Assembly (NCBI GenBank): GCA_019118935.1
Contig: DWXY01000118.1
Coordinates: 1-35,006 of the forward strand
Direction: 5' to 3'
Length of the DNA stretch: 35,006 nucleotides
Origin: Candidatus Oscillibacter pullicola
GTDB taxonomy: Bacteria; Bacillota; Clostridia; Oscillospirales; Oscillospiraceae
Position 1 is the stretch's first letter; each line of letters begins with the position of its first letter. Positions 6,831 through 13,848 of the stretch are shown here, one piece after another. The notes below the pieces were generated by a model. It was not told the DNA's origin and searched no databases. It saw nothing but the letters and a program-made list of their open reading frames with translations. The position numbers and the translations under genes are program-made.

Positions 6831-9488
6831 ATGCATTTTAATGGACTGACTGACAAACAAGTTGAGGAATCCCGAAAAAAGTACGGGTTCAACGTGATCC
6901 CCGACTCCGAACCCACCACCTTCTGGGCGGAGTTCAAGGAGACTTTCAAGGACCCCATGATCCGCATACTGCTGGCCATCGCGGCCCTGATGATCGTCAT
7001 GTGCGTGCTGGGCTACGCGGAGATCTACGAGCCCATCGGCACCATCGTGGCCGTGCTGATCGTGGCCTTCGTCTCCGCCAAGACCGGCGTGGCCAGCGAC
7101 ACGAAGTACCGCCAGCTGAAGGACAGCACCAAAAAAGACCAGTGCAAGGTCTACCGCAACGGCCTGGTCACCGTCATCGACGTGGACGACGTGGTGGTGG
7201 GGGACAAGGTCCTGCTCCAGTCCGGCGACAAGGTGCCGGCGGATGGCGTGCTGATCCACGGCACTTTGAAGGTGGACAACTCCGCCCTCAACGGCGAGGC
7301 GGAGGAATGCCCCAAGACCGCGGCGGACGAGTCCTTCCCCCTGCCGGAGGACATCACCGGCGACACCTTCGTGGACGCCCACTCCCTGTTCCGGGGCGCC
7401 GTGCTGTTTGACGGCGAGGGCGTGCTGGATGTGCGCAAGGTGGGCCTTGCCACCATGATGGGCAAGATGGCCGAGGAGATGCAGGACGACGAGCCGGACT
7501 CCCCCCTGAAGGTGAAGCTTGGGAAGCTGGCGGACATGATCTCCCGCTTCGGCTACATCGGCGCCGTGGTCATCGCCATCATGTACTTCGGCTACTTCAT
7601 CCTCTCCGCCGGCGGGTTTACGGCGTACTTCTCCTCCGGAGCCCCGGTGATCATCCAGGACATCGTGGAGGCCGTGTCCCTGGCGGTGGTCATCATCGTC
7701 TGCGCCGTGCCGGAGGGCCTGCCCCTGATGATCTCCCTGGTGCTGATGCAGAACACCAGCAAGATGCTGGACCACAACGTGCTGGTCCGCAAGGCGGAGG
7801 GCATCGAGACCGCCGGCTCCCTGAACATCCTGTTCAGCGACAAGACGGGCACCATCACCAAGGGCCACCTGGAGGTGGTGGAGTTCTTCACCGCCGACGG
7901 CGTGACCATCCCCCTGGACCAGCTGGCCCAGCAGACCAAGCTCAAGGGCCTGATCGATCTGGCCATCGGCAAGAACAGCCAGTCCATGTATGACGGCAGC
8001 GGCCGTGTGGTGGGCGGCAACGCCACGGACCAGGCGCTGATGCGCTTCCTGGGGCTGGAGACCTTCCACAAGCTGGATGAGGTCTCCTCCTACGCCGTCA
8101 CCAAGTCCCAGAGCTTCAACTCCGCCAACAAGTTCAGTCAGGCCTACATCGCCGGGGCGGGCCGCACCTTCTACAAGGGCGCGCCGGAGAAGTTCCTGGC
8201 CGTGGCCCAGAAGTACCTCAGCCTGGACGGAGACGAGCATCCCCTGGACCTGGAGTCCCTGAACGCCAAGATTGACGAGCTGGCGGGCAAGTCCATGCGA
8301 GTGCTGGCCTTCGGCTACTCCCCCAGTGAGATGACGGAGAACGCCATCAACGCCGACACAGTGCTCATCGGCCTGGTGGGCATCCGGGACGACGTGCGGC
8401 CCGAGGCCCGGGAGGCCATCGCCGAGGTGCAGAAGGCCGGCATCCAGGTGGTCATGATCACCGGCGACCGGCTGGAGACCGCCGTGGCCATCGCCCGGGA
8501 GGCCGGGCTGCTGCGAACCCGGGACGACGTGGCCCTGACCTCCACCCAGCTCAACGAGCTGTCCGACGACGAGGTGAAGAAGATCATCCCCCGCATCCGG
8601 GTCATCGCCCGGGCCCTGCCCACGGACAAGTCCCGGATGGTGCGCCTGTGCCAGGAGCTGAATCTGGTGGTGGGCATGACCGGCGACGGCGTCAACGACT
8701 CCCCCGCCCTGAAGCGGGCGGACGTGGGCTTCGCCATGGGCAGCGGCACGGAGGCCGCCAAGGAGGCCGGCAAGATCGTCATTCTGGACGACAACTTCAA
8801 GTCCATCAAGGACGCCATCTGGTACGGCCGAACCATCTACCACAACATTCTGAAGTTCTGCAAGTTCCAGCTGGTGATCAACGTGGCCGCCGTGGTGGTC
8901 AGCGCCATCGCCCCCTTCTTCGGCGTGGAGGAGCCTCTGAAGGTCACCCACCTGCTGTTCGTGAACCTGGTGATGGACGGCCTGGGCGCCATCATGCTGG
9001 GCAACGAGCCCGCCCAGGAGCGGTACATGTCCGAGCCGCCCCGCCGCCGGGACGAGAGCATCGTCAGCAAGCCCATGATGGCCCAGATCGTCACCATGGG
9101 CCTGTGGCTGACGGCGCTGAGCTTTCTCTTCCTGAAGGTGCCCTTCTTTGACACCCTCTTCGAGAGCACGGAGCAGAAGCTCTCCGCCTATTTCGTGCTG
9201 TTCATCTGGAGCGCCCTGTTCAACGCCTTCAACGTCCGCAGCGACAGCTTCGACATCTTCAAGGACCTGGGGCAGAATCCCGGCTTCATGCGGGTGTTCG
9301 TCATCATCGTCCTGGTGCAGGCGTTCATCGTCAACGCCGCCCTGATCCCCGTGCCGGTGTTCGGCTGGATCAGCAACATGTTCAGCTGCGTGCCTTTCCC
9401 GCCCGCCGGGTGGGCGGCCGCCATCCTGCTGGCATTCACCATGATCCCCGTGGACATCCTCCGCAAGGTGATCGTGGGACGGAAGTAA
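6831..9488 (+). CDS. P2-type (Ca2+-transporting) P-type ATPase
   Basis: About 885 residues. The order is an N-terminal cation ATPase domain (GLTDKQVEESRKKYG), transmembrane pair 1-2, actuator domain with the variant NGEAEE loop, TM3-4 with VPEGLP, the phosphorylation motif DKTGTIT (Asp about 337), the nucleotide-binding region with KGAPE, the hinge motif GDGVND about 618-623, then TM5-10. VPEGLP in TM4 and NLVMDG in TM6 are P2 features and point to Ca2+, closest in style to PMCA-like bacterial pumps. The actuator loop is NGEAEE rather than the usual TGES, as in some PMCA-like relatives. I chose ATG 6831 (weak GGTG upstream) over 6816. It occupies the place that TerC membrane proteins hold in many ter clusters, consistent with Ca2+ handling around TerD. 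Confidence 0.93.
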   Translation: MHFNGLTDKQVEESRKKYGFNVIPDSEPTTFWAEFKETFKDPMIRILLAIAALMIVMCVLGYAEIYEPIGTIVAVLIVAFVSAKTGVASDTKYRQLKDSTKKDQCKVYRNGLVTVIDVDDVVVGDKVLLQSGDKVPADGVLIHGTLKVDNSALNGEAEECPKTAADESFPLPEDITGDTFVDAHSLFRGAVLFDGEGVLDVRKVGLATMMGKMAEEMQDDEPDSPLKVKLGKLADMISRFGYIGAVVIAIMYFGYFILSAGGFTAYFSSGAPVIIQDIVEAVSLAVVIIVCAVPEGLPLMISLVLMQNTSKMLDHNVLVRKAEGIETAGSLNILFSDKTGTITKGHLEVVEFFTADGVTIPLDQLAQQTKLKGLIDLAIGKNSQSMYDGSGRVVGGNATDQALMRFLGLETFHKLDEVSSYAVTKSQSFNSANKFSQAYIAGAGRTFYKGAPEKFLAVAQKYLSLDGDEHPLDLESLNAKIDELAGKSMRVLAFGYSPSEMTENAINADTVLIGLVGIRDDVRPEAREAIAEVQKAGIQVVMITGDRLETAVAIAREAGLLRTRDDVALTSTQLNELSDDEVKKIIPRIRVIARALPTDKSRMVRLCQELNLVVGMTGDGVNDSPALKRADVGFAMGSGTEAAKEAGKIVILDDNFKSIKDAIWYGRTIYHNILKFCKFQLVINVAAVVVSAIAPFFGVEEPLKVTHLLFVNLVMDGLGAIMLGNEPAQERYMSEPPRRRDESIVSKPMMAQIVTMGLWLTALSFLFLKVPFFDTLFESTEQKLSAYFVLFIWSALFNAFNVRSDSFDIFKDLGQNPGFMRVFVIIVLVQAFIVNAALIPVPVFGWISNMFSCVPFPPAGWAAAILLAFTMIPVDILRKVIVGRK

Positions 9489-9492
9489 ACCG

Positions 9493-9531
9493 AAAAAAGA
9501 GGCGGGCATCTTGGATGCCCGCCTCTTTTTT
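9493..9531. terminator. Bidirectional terminator between the ATPase and rhomboid genes
   Basis: Seventeen bases at 9493-9509 (six A, then GAGGCGGGCAT) pair perfectly with 9515-9531, which ends in six T. The A and T runs serve both strands. It lies between the convergent ATPase and rhomboid genes. Confidence 0.95.
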
Positions 9532-9533
9532 CT

Positions 9534-10094
9534 TCACCGCCTTTTTGCCAGCGCAACGCCGAACGCCGTGCCGGTGACGCCGCCCACCAGATGCATGAAA
9601 TTGGCCACGTTGTCCCGCAGGGCCACCATGGCGTACACCTCCTGCCCCAGGTACAGCACCGCCGCCAGGATCAGCGTCAGGGGGATGCGGCCGTCCTTCA
9701 TCCCGGCCAGGGAGGCCAGCATGATCAGCATGAACACGATGCCGCTGGCTCCCAGCAGCGCAGTGCCCGGGAAGAACAGGCACTGCAGGATGCCGGACAC
9801 GCCCGCCGTCAGCAGGATGCCTGCCAGCAGGGTGCGGCTGCCGTACTTCTCCTCCAGCGGCGGGCCGATCACCAGAAGCAGCAGCATGTTGCCCAGGAAA
9901 TGGTCGAAATCCGCGTGGCCCAGCACATGGCCGAACAGCCGCACATAGAACAGCGGATCCGCCAGGGAGGAGCGGTACACGCAGAAGGCGTGGAGGGTGG
10001 TCCACCCGCCGGTGAGCCAGTCCAGCAGCAGGACACCCAGGGACAGCAGGAAAAAGGTCAGGATCACCGGAGAATTGTATTGCAGCTTTTTCAT
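9534..10094 (-). CDS. Rhomboid-family intramembrane serine protease
   Basis: A 186-residue, six-helix membrane protein. The catalytic serine is in GASG (Ser117) and the catalytic histidine in NFMHLVGG (His168). The HADFDHFLGNM segment (60-70) is the conserved TM2 region of rhomboids. There is no extra soluble domain. Rhomboids cut transmembrane substrates inside the bilayer; the substrate here is unknown. It lies inside the ter locus on the opposite strand, with its own promoter facing the PRTase operon, so any link to Ter function rests on position only. Confidence 0.92.
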   Translation of the reverse strand: MKKLQYNSPVILTFFLLSLGVLLLDWLTGGWTTLHAFCVYRSSLADPLFYVRLFGHVLGHADFDHFLGNMLLLLVIGPPLEEKYGSRTLLAGILLTAGVSGILQCLFFPGTALLGASGIVFMLIMLASLAGMKDGRIPLTLILAAVLYLGQEVYAMVALRDNVANFMHLVGGVTGTAFGVALAKRR

Positions 10095-10136
10095 GGCGCG
10101 CTCCTCCCCGCCGGCCGCGGCGGCGTTGTTTTTCCC

Positions 10137-10165
10137 ATCTTACCACAGATTCTCCGGCGGCGCAA
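10137..10165 (-). promoter_or_regulatory. Promoter of the rhomboid gene
   Basis: Minus-strand TTGCGC (10165-10160) and TAAGAT (10142-10137) with a 17-base spacer lie about 45 bases upstream of the rhomboid start. Confidence 0.6.
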
Positions 10166-10214
10166 TTTGAAATGGCCGGGGCGCGGGAAAGAGGTTTCTT
10201 TGGGGCGGAAGCTG

Positions 10215-10223
10215 TGCTATAAT
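10215..10223 (+). promoter_or_regulatory. Extended -10 promoter of the PRTase-HAD operon
   Basis: TGCTATAAT at 10215-10223 is an extended -10 element with a weak -35 (TTTCTT, 10195-10200). It lies 47 bases upstream of the ATG and is of the same type as the promoter of the CitE-like gene. Confidence 0.65.
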
Positions 10224-10270
10224 CAAAGTCTCACCACGATTTCATGACACAACGAAGGGAGGGTGCCGCA

Positions 10271-11395
10271 ATGCACCCATATACGGCCGCAGACACGCTG
10301 CGGATCGCCAAGAGATACAACAACCCAAAGCGGAGCTACCTGCTGGTCAACCCCCTGCAGGCCAAGCACATCCCCGTGAGCCCCGCGGCGGCTCTGGAGA
10401 TGATGGGTGCCCTGGGGGACCAGGTGGCCGCCAAGTACCCGGAGGCCCGGCTGGTCATCGGCTTTGCCGAGACGGCCACCGCCATCGGCGCCGCCGTGGC
10501 GGCCCGGCTGGGGCCGGACTGCCTCTATGTCCACACCACCCGGGAGACGCTGGACGGAGATTGGATCCTCTTCCAGGAGGAACACAGCCACGCGGCGGAG
10601 CACCGGCTCTGCGCCGAACAGCTGGCGGACTGGATCGACCGCAGCCCCGCCATTGTGTTCGTGGACGACGAGTTCTCCACGGGGCGGACCCTCATCAACA
10701 TGGTCCGGCAGCTGCGGGAGCGGTATCCCCGGCTGGGGGAGCGGCGGCTGGCGGCGGCGTCCATTCTCAGCCGGGTCTCGCCGGAGAACCAGGCCAGGCT
10801 GGCAGAGGCCGGCATCGCCTGTGAGTGCCTGGTGCGGCTGGAGCATCAGGACTATGAGCGGATGGTGGCCGATCTCCCTGTGGAGGAGGCGGCGCCCCCT
10901 GCCCAGGGCCCCCTGCCGGACCTGCGGATGCTGCGCACGGCGGAGCCCCTGCCGGACCCGCGCCGCGGCATGGCCATCGGCCTTTATGCAGACTGCTGCC
11001 GCGCCGCCGCGGAAGAGCTGCTGTCCCGCCTCCGGGAGGAGCTGCCGCACCGGGGCGCCCTGCTGGTGCTGGGGACCGAGGAGTGCATGTACCCGGCCCT
11101 GACGGTGGGGGCGCTGGCGGAGCAGACGGGCCTCTGTGCCACGGTGCGCTGCCATGCCACCACCCGCAGCCCCATCGGCATCTGCCCCGACTCTGCCTAC
11201 CCCATCCGGAACGGGGTCCTGCTGCCCAGCTTCTACGGCGGGGACCGGAAGACGTATCTCTATAACCTGGCCGCCTATGACGCCGCCCTGGTGGTGACGG
11301 ACGCGCCCGCGGCGGCGGACGGGGCCGCCTGCACCCGGCTGGCGGCGGCCCTGGGGCAGCTGGGCTGTCCCCGACTCTATCTCTGCAGAATTTGA
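10271..11395 (+). CDS. Ter-module phosphoribosyltransferase with TRSP domain
   Basis: A 374-residue two-domain protein. The N-terminal phosphoribosyltransferase domain carries a PRPP loop, IVFVDDEFSTGRTL (128-141). After a Pro-rich linker (about 200-230) the C-terminal domain contains the literal TRSP motif (T298-P301, in ATTRSPIGI), which defines the TRSP domain found fused to this PRTase family in Ter systems. It probably moves a base onto a ribose phosphate in synthesis of the predicted nucleoside-like metabolite. The start is placed at the ATG after GGGAGGG rather than nine codons upstream. Nine bases separate it from the next PRTase gene. Confidence 0.9.
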   Translation: MHPYTAADTLRIAKRYNNPKRSYLLVNPLQAKHIPVSPAAALEMMGALGDQVAAKYPEARLVIGFAETATAIGAAVAARLGPDCLYVHTTRETLDGDWILFQEEHSHAAEHRLCAEQLADWIDRSPAIVFVDDEFSTGRTLINMVRQLRERYPRLGERRLAAASILSRVSPENQARLAEAGIACECLVRLEHQDYERMVADLPVEEAAPPAQGPLPDLRMLRTAEPLPDPRRGMAIGLYADCCRAAAEELLSRLREELPHRGALLVLGTEECMYPALTVGALAEQTGLCATVRCHATTRSPIGICPDSAYPIRNGVLLPSFYGGDRKTYLYNLAAYDAALVVTDAPAAADGAACTRLAAALGQLGCPRLYLCRI

Positions 11396-11404
11396 GAGGA
11401 TACT

Positions 11405-12457
11405 ATGTTCAGCACGTATCAAAGCCAGGATGTGACCATCCTGCTGAAAGACATCACCGGCCTGGTGACGCCCCTGGGCACCCGGGAGCGGGAGGAGAAG
11501 ATCCAGAGCGGCGTCCACTACTCGGAGATGCTGCCCCTGGAGTACGAGCCCTCCCCGGCCTATCTGGCCGCCTATCACGACGCCCTGGAGCGGTACGCCG
11601 GCATCACGGCGGAGGCTGTGGCCCGGGCGGCGGAGCAGATCTGGGCGGCCAAGGGGGGCCGGTGCGCCCTGGTCTCCCTGGCCCGGGCAGGGACGCCCAT
11701 CGGTATTCTGATCCGCCGCTATCTCCGGGGCCGGTACGGCGCCGACCTCCCCCACTATACCATCTCCATCATCCGGGGCCGGGGCATCGACCGCAACGCC
11801 ATGGCCTATCTCCTGGACCGCCACGCCCCCGCGGATATCCAGTTCGTGGACGGCTGGACCGGCAAGGGCGCCATCCAGCGGCAGCTGGACGCGGCCATGG
11901 GGGACTACCCCGGCGTCTCGCCGGGGCTGGCGGTGCTGTCGGACCCGGCCAATGTGGCCGTCATCTGCGGCACCCACGACGATTTCCTCATCGCCAGCTC
12001 CTGCCTGAACTCCACGGTGTCCGGCCTGCTGAGCCGGACGTTCCTCCGCGGCGACATCATCGGCCCCGGGGACTTCCACGGCGCCGCCTTCTACCGGGAG
12101 CTGACGGACCAGGACCTGACGTACCAGTTCATCGACACCATCCAGGCCCATTTCCCCGCCCGTGCCGACGCCGCTCCCCCGCCCCGGCGCAGCGGCCGGA
12201 CCGGACTGGAGGAGGTGCACCGGATCGGGGAGGACTTCGGCATCCGGGACATCAACCTCATCAAGCCCAGCATCGGGGAGGCCACACGGGTCCTGCTGCG
12301 GCGGGTGCCCTGGAAGGTGCTGGTCCACAGCCTCCGGGACGAGGCCCATCTGGGACATATCTATCAGCTGGCCAGGGAGAAGGGCGTGGAGCTGGTGGAG
12401 TATCCCCTGGAGAACTACCGGGCCTGCGGCCTGATCCAGGATCTGGCGGACACGTAG
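11405..12457 (+). CDS. Ter-module PRTase-like protein with C-terminal PELOTA RNA-binding domain
   Basis: A 350-residue protein. Residues 1 to about 245 match the second, atypical PRTase family of Ter clusters (GRCALVSLARAGTPIGILIRR near 85, then ISIIRGRGIDRNAM and FVDGWTGKGAIQRQL). After a Pro/Arg-rich linker (about 255-270), the C-terminus (VLLRRVPWKVLVHSLRDEAH through VEYPLENYRACGLI) looks like the L7Ae-type PELOTA domain seen fused to this family. A PRTase joined to an RNA-binding fold suggests that the product or substrate involves RNA or a nucleotide; this is inference from the published family analysis. GAGAGGATACT precedes the ATG. Three bases separate it from the HAD gene. Confidence 0.87.
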   Translation: MFSTYQSQDVTILLKDITGLVTPLGTREREEKIQSGVHYSEMLPLEYEPSPAYLAAYHDALERYAGITAEAVARAAEQIWAAKGGRCALVSLARAGTPIGILIRRYLRGRYGADLPHYTISIIRGRGIDRNAMAYLLDRHAPADIQFVDGWTGKGAIQRQLDAAMGDYPGVSPGLAVLSDPANVAVICGTHDDFLIASSCLNSTVSGLLSRTFLRGDIIGPGDFHGAAFYRELTDQDLTYQFIDTIQAHFPARADAAPPPRRSGRTGLEEVHRIGEDFGIRDINLIKPSIGEATRVLLRRVPWKVLVHSLRDEAHLGHIYQLAREKGVELVEYPLENYRACGLIQDLADT

Positions 12458-12460
12458 CCC

Positions 12461-13234
12461 ATGGGAACCATCTTATTTGCCAGCGACCTGGACAACACGC
12501 TCCTCTTCTCCCACCGGCACCGGCAGCCCGGGGACCGGTGTGTGGAGCGTCTGAACGGGGCCGAGCAGGGCTTCTTCACCCAGGATACGCTAGACTTGCT
12601 GCCCCAGGTCGTCCGGCGGGTCCATCTGCTGCCCATCACCACCCGGTCCGTCGAGCAGTACCTGCGCATCCAGTGGCCGGAGGGGACCGTGCCCCGGTGG
12701 GCTCTCACCGCCAACGGCGCCGTCCTGCTGCGGGACGGTGAGGTGGACCGGGCGTGGTACGCCGCGTCCCAGGCGCTGGTCCGGGACCACCGGGAGGCGC
12801 TGGCCGCGGTCCTGGATCATCTGACCCGGCAGGGCATGGCCACCTCCGCGCGGTGCGTGGAGGGCGTGTACGTCTACGCCGCTTATCCGGACACCCCGAC
12901 GGCGGAGCGCGCGGCCCGGGATTGGTGCGGCGGCTTCGTCCTTCAGGCGGTGGTCTCCGGCCGGAAGGTCTATTTCTTTCCGCCGGGGATTGACAAGGGA
13001 ACCGCTCTCCGCCGGGCGGTGGAGCGGTTCGGCCCGGAGCGGGTGATCGCTGCCGGGGACAGCGTCATCGACGTGCCCATGCTCCGCCGGGCGGACCTGG
13101 CCCTGATCCCGGACACGGAGCTGCTGCCCCGGCTGCCCCGGGAGCGCACGCGGGTGTGCGGCGGGGACCGCCGCTTTCCCGACTTTGTACTGGAGAACGT
13201 GCTCCGCTATGCCGCCTCTCCGGAGAACACTTGA
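12461..13234 (+). CDS. HAD-superfamily phosphatase of the Ter module
   Basis: A 257-residue Cof/sucrose-phosphatase-like HAD hydrolase. Motif I is ASDLDNTLL (nucleophile Asp9, acid/base Asp11), motif II is the Thr of LLPITTRSVEQY, and motif IV is AAGDSVIDVPML near 200, with Lys in the GIDKGTAL segment. A cap domain occupies the middle. It probably removes a phosphate from the product of the two PRTases just upstream. The ATG comes three bases after the previous stop with no strong SD, so translation is probably coupled. It is the last gene of this operon. Confidence 0.9.
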   Translation: MGTILFASDLDNTLLFSHRHRQPGDRCVERLNGAEQGFFTQDTLDLLPQVVRRVHLLPITTRSVEQYLRIQWPEGTVPRWALTANGAVLLRDGEVDRAWYAASQALVRDHREALAAVLDHLTRQGMATSARCVEGVYVYAAYPDTPTAERAARDWCGGFVLQAVVSGRKVYFFPPGIDKGTALRRAVERFGPERVIAAGDSVIDVPMLRRADLALIPDTELLPRLPRERTRVCGGDRRFPDFVLENVLRYAASPENT

Positions 13235-13259
13235 TTTTTCCGTCCAAAGATTCTATACT
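13231..13259 (+). promoter_or_regulatory. SigA promoter of the cupin gene
   Basis: TTGATT (13231-13236, overlapping the stop codon of the HAD gene) and TATACT (13254-13259) with a 17-base spacer. It allows the cupin to be expressed apart from the PRTase operon. Confidence 0.75.
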
Positions 13260-13290
13260 GAGATTATCAAAGTAAGGGGAGGATCTGTCT

Positions 13291-13662
13291 ATGAGCGAGT
13301 ATTCCGGCAACATCCGGGATCTGCCGGTGGTGACCGGCGGACACTTCATTGAAAATTCCACCAAGAAGATCGTCTTCGGCCCCGACGGCCGGTTCTGGGA
13401 CGACTATGTGATGCGCCTCTTCACTCTGGAGCCGGAGGCCGAGAGCAGCGTCCACTCCCACCCCTGGCCCCACTGGTTCCTCTGCATCCAGGGGGAGGGC
13501 TACTTCCTGATCGACAAGGAACGGGTGCCCCTGGAGTTCGGCACCTGGGTCCATGTGCCCGGCGGCGTGCGCCACAACTTCGGCAACACCGGCAAGGGCC
13601 AGCTGATGGCCCTGTGCATCGTGCCGCCGGAGGGAGACGTGAATCCCCTGAACGGGTGCTGA
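13291..13662 (+). CDS. Small cupin-domain protein
   Basis: A 123-residue single cupin barrel. Metal ligands are probably His55, His57, His61 (HSHPWPHWF) and His95 (GGVRHNF), with the usual GxxxHVPGGVRH second motif. Such proteins may be small metalloenzymes, isomerases or ligand sensors; the substrate cannot be told. An AGGGGAGG site precedes the ATG. It has its own promoter and a strong terminator, so it is a one-gene unit at the edge of the ter locus. Confidence 0.85.
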   Translation: MSEYSGNIRDLPVVTGGHFIENSTKKIVFGPDGRFWDDYVMRLFTLEPEAESSVHSHPWPHWFLCIQGEGYFLIDKERVPLEFGTWVHVPGGVRHNFGNTGKGQLMALCIVPPEGDVNPLNGC

Positions 13663-13684
13663 GCCGTTTGCCAGACTCCGCAAA

Positions 13685-13720
13685 AAAAGAGACCGGACAG
13701 ATTTCTGTCCGGTCTCTTTT
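13685..13720. terminator. Bidirectional terminator after the cupin gene
   Basis: AAAAGAGACCGGACAG (13685-13700), a four-base loop, and CTGTCCGGTCTCTTTT (13705-13720) form a perfect stem with A and T runs for both strands. It ends the cupin unit and probably the minus-strand oxidoreductase operon. The 13721-13848 stretch holds nothing else I can recognise. Confidence 0.95.
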
Positions 13721-13848
13721 ACCGTGTGCGATTGAAAATAATGTCCAAAAAGCTTCGCGTGCAGCGGCATTTGCCGGTGTTCCCGGTGCGCCGGATCGTG
13801 CGGGAAGCTTTGTGTCCGTTCCGGCCCCTTTCCGGGGAGCCCGCGAAA

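Noticed and set aside
6690-9509. Long minus-strand open frame (939 codons) opposite the P-type ATPase
   Set aside because: Its product is His/Gly/Asp/Val-rich with no domain, and it mirrors the ATPase codon pattern. In GC-rich genes the opposite strand often stays open.
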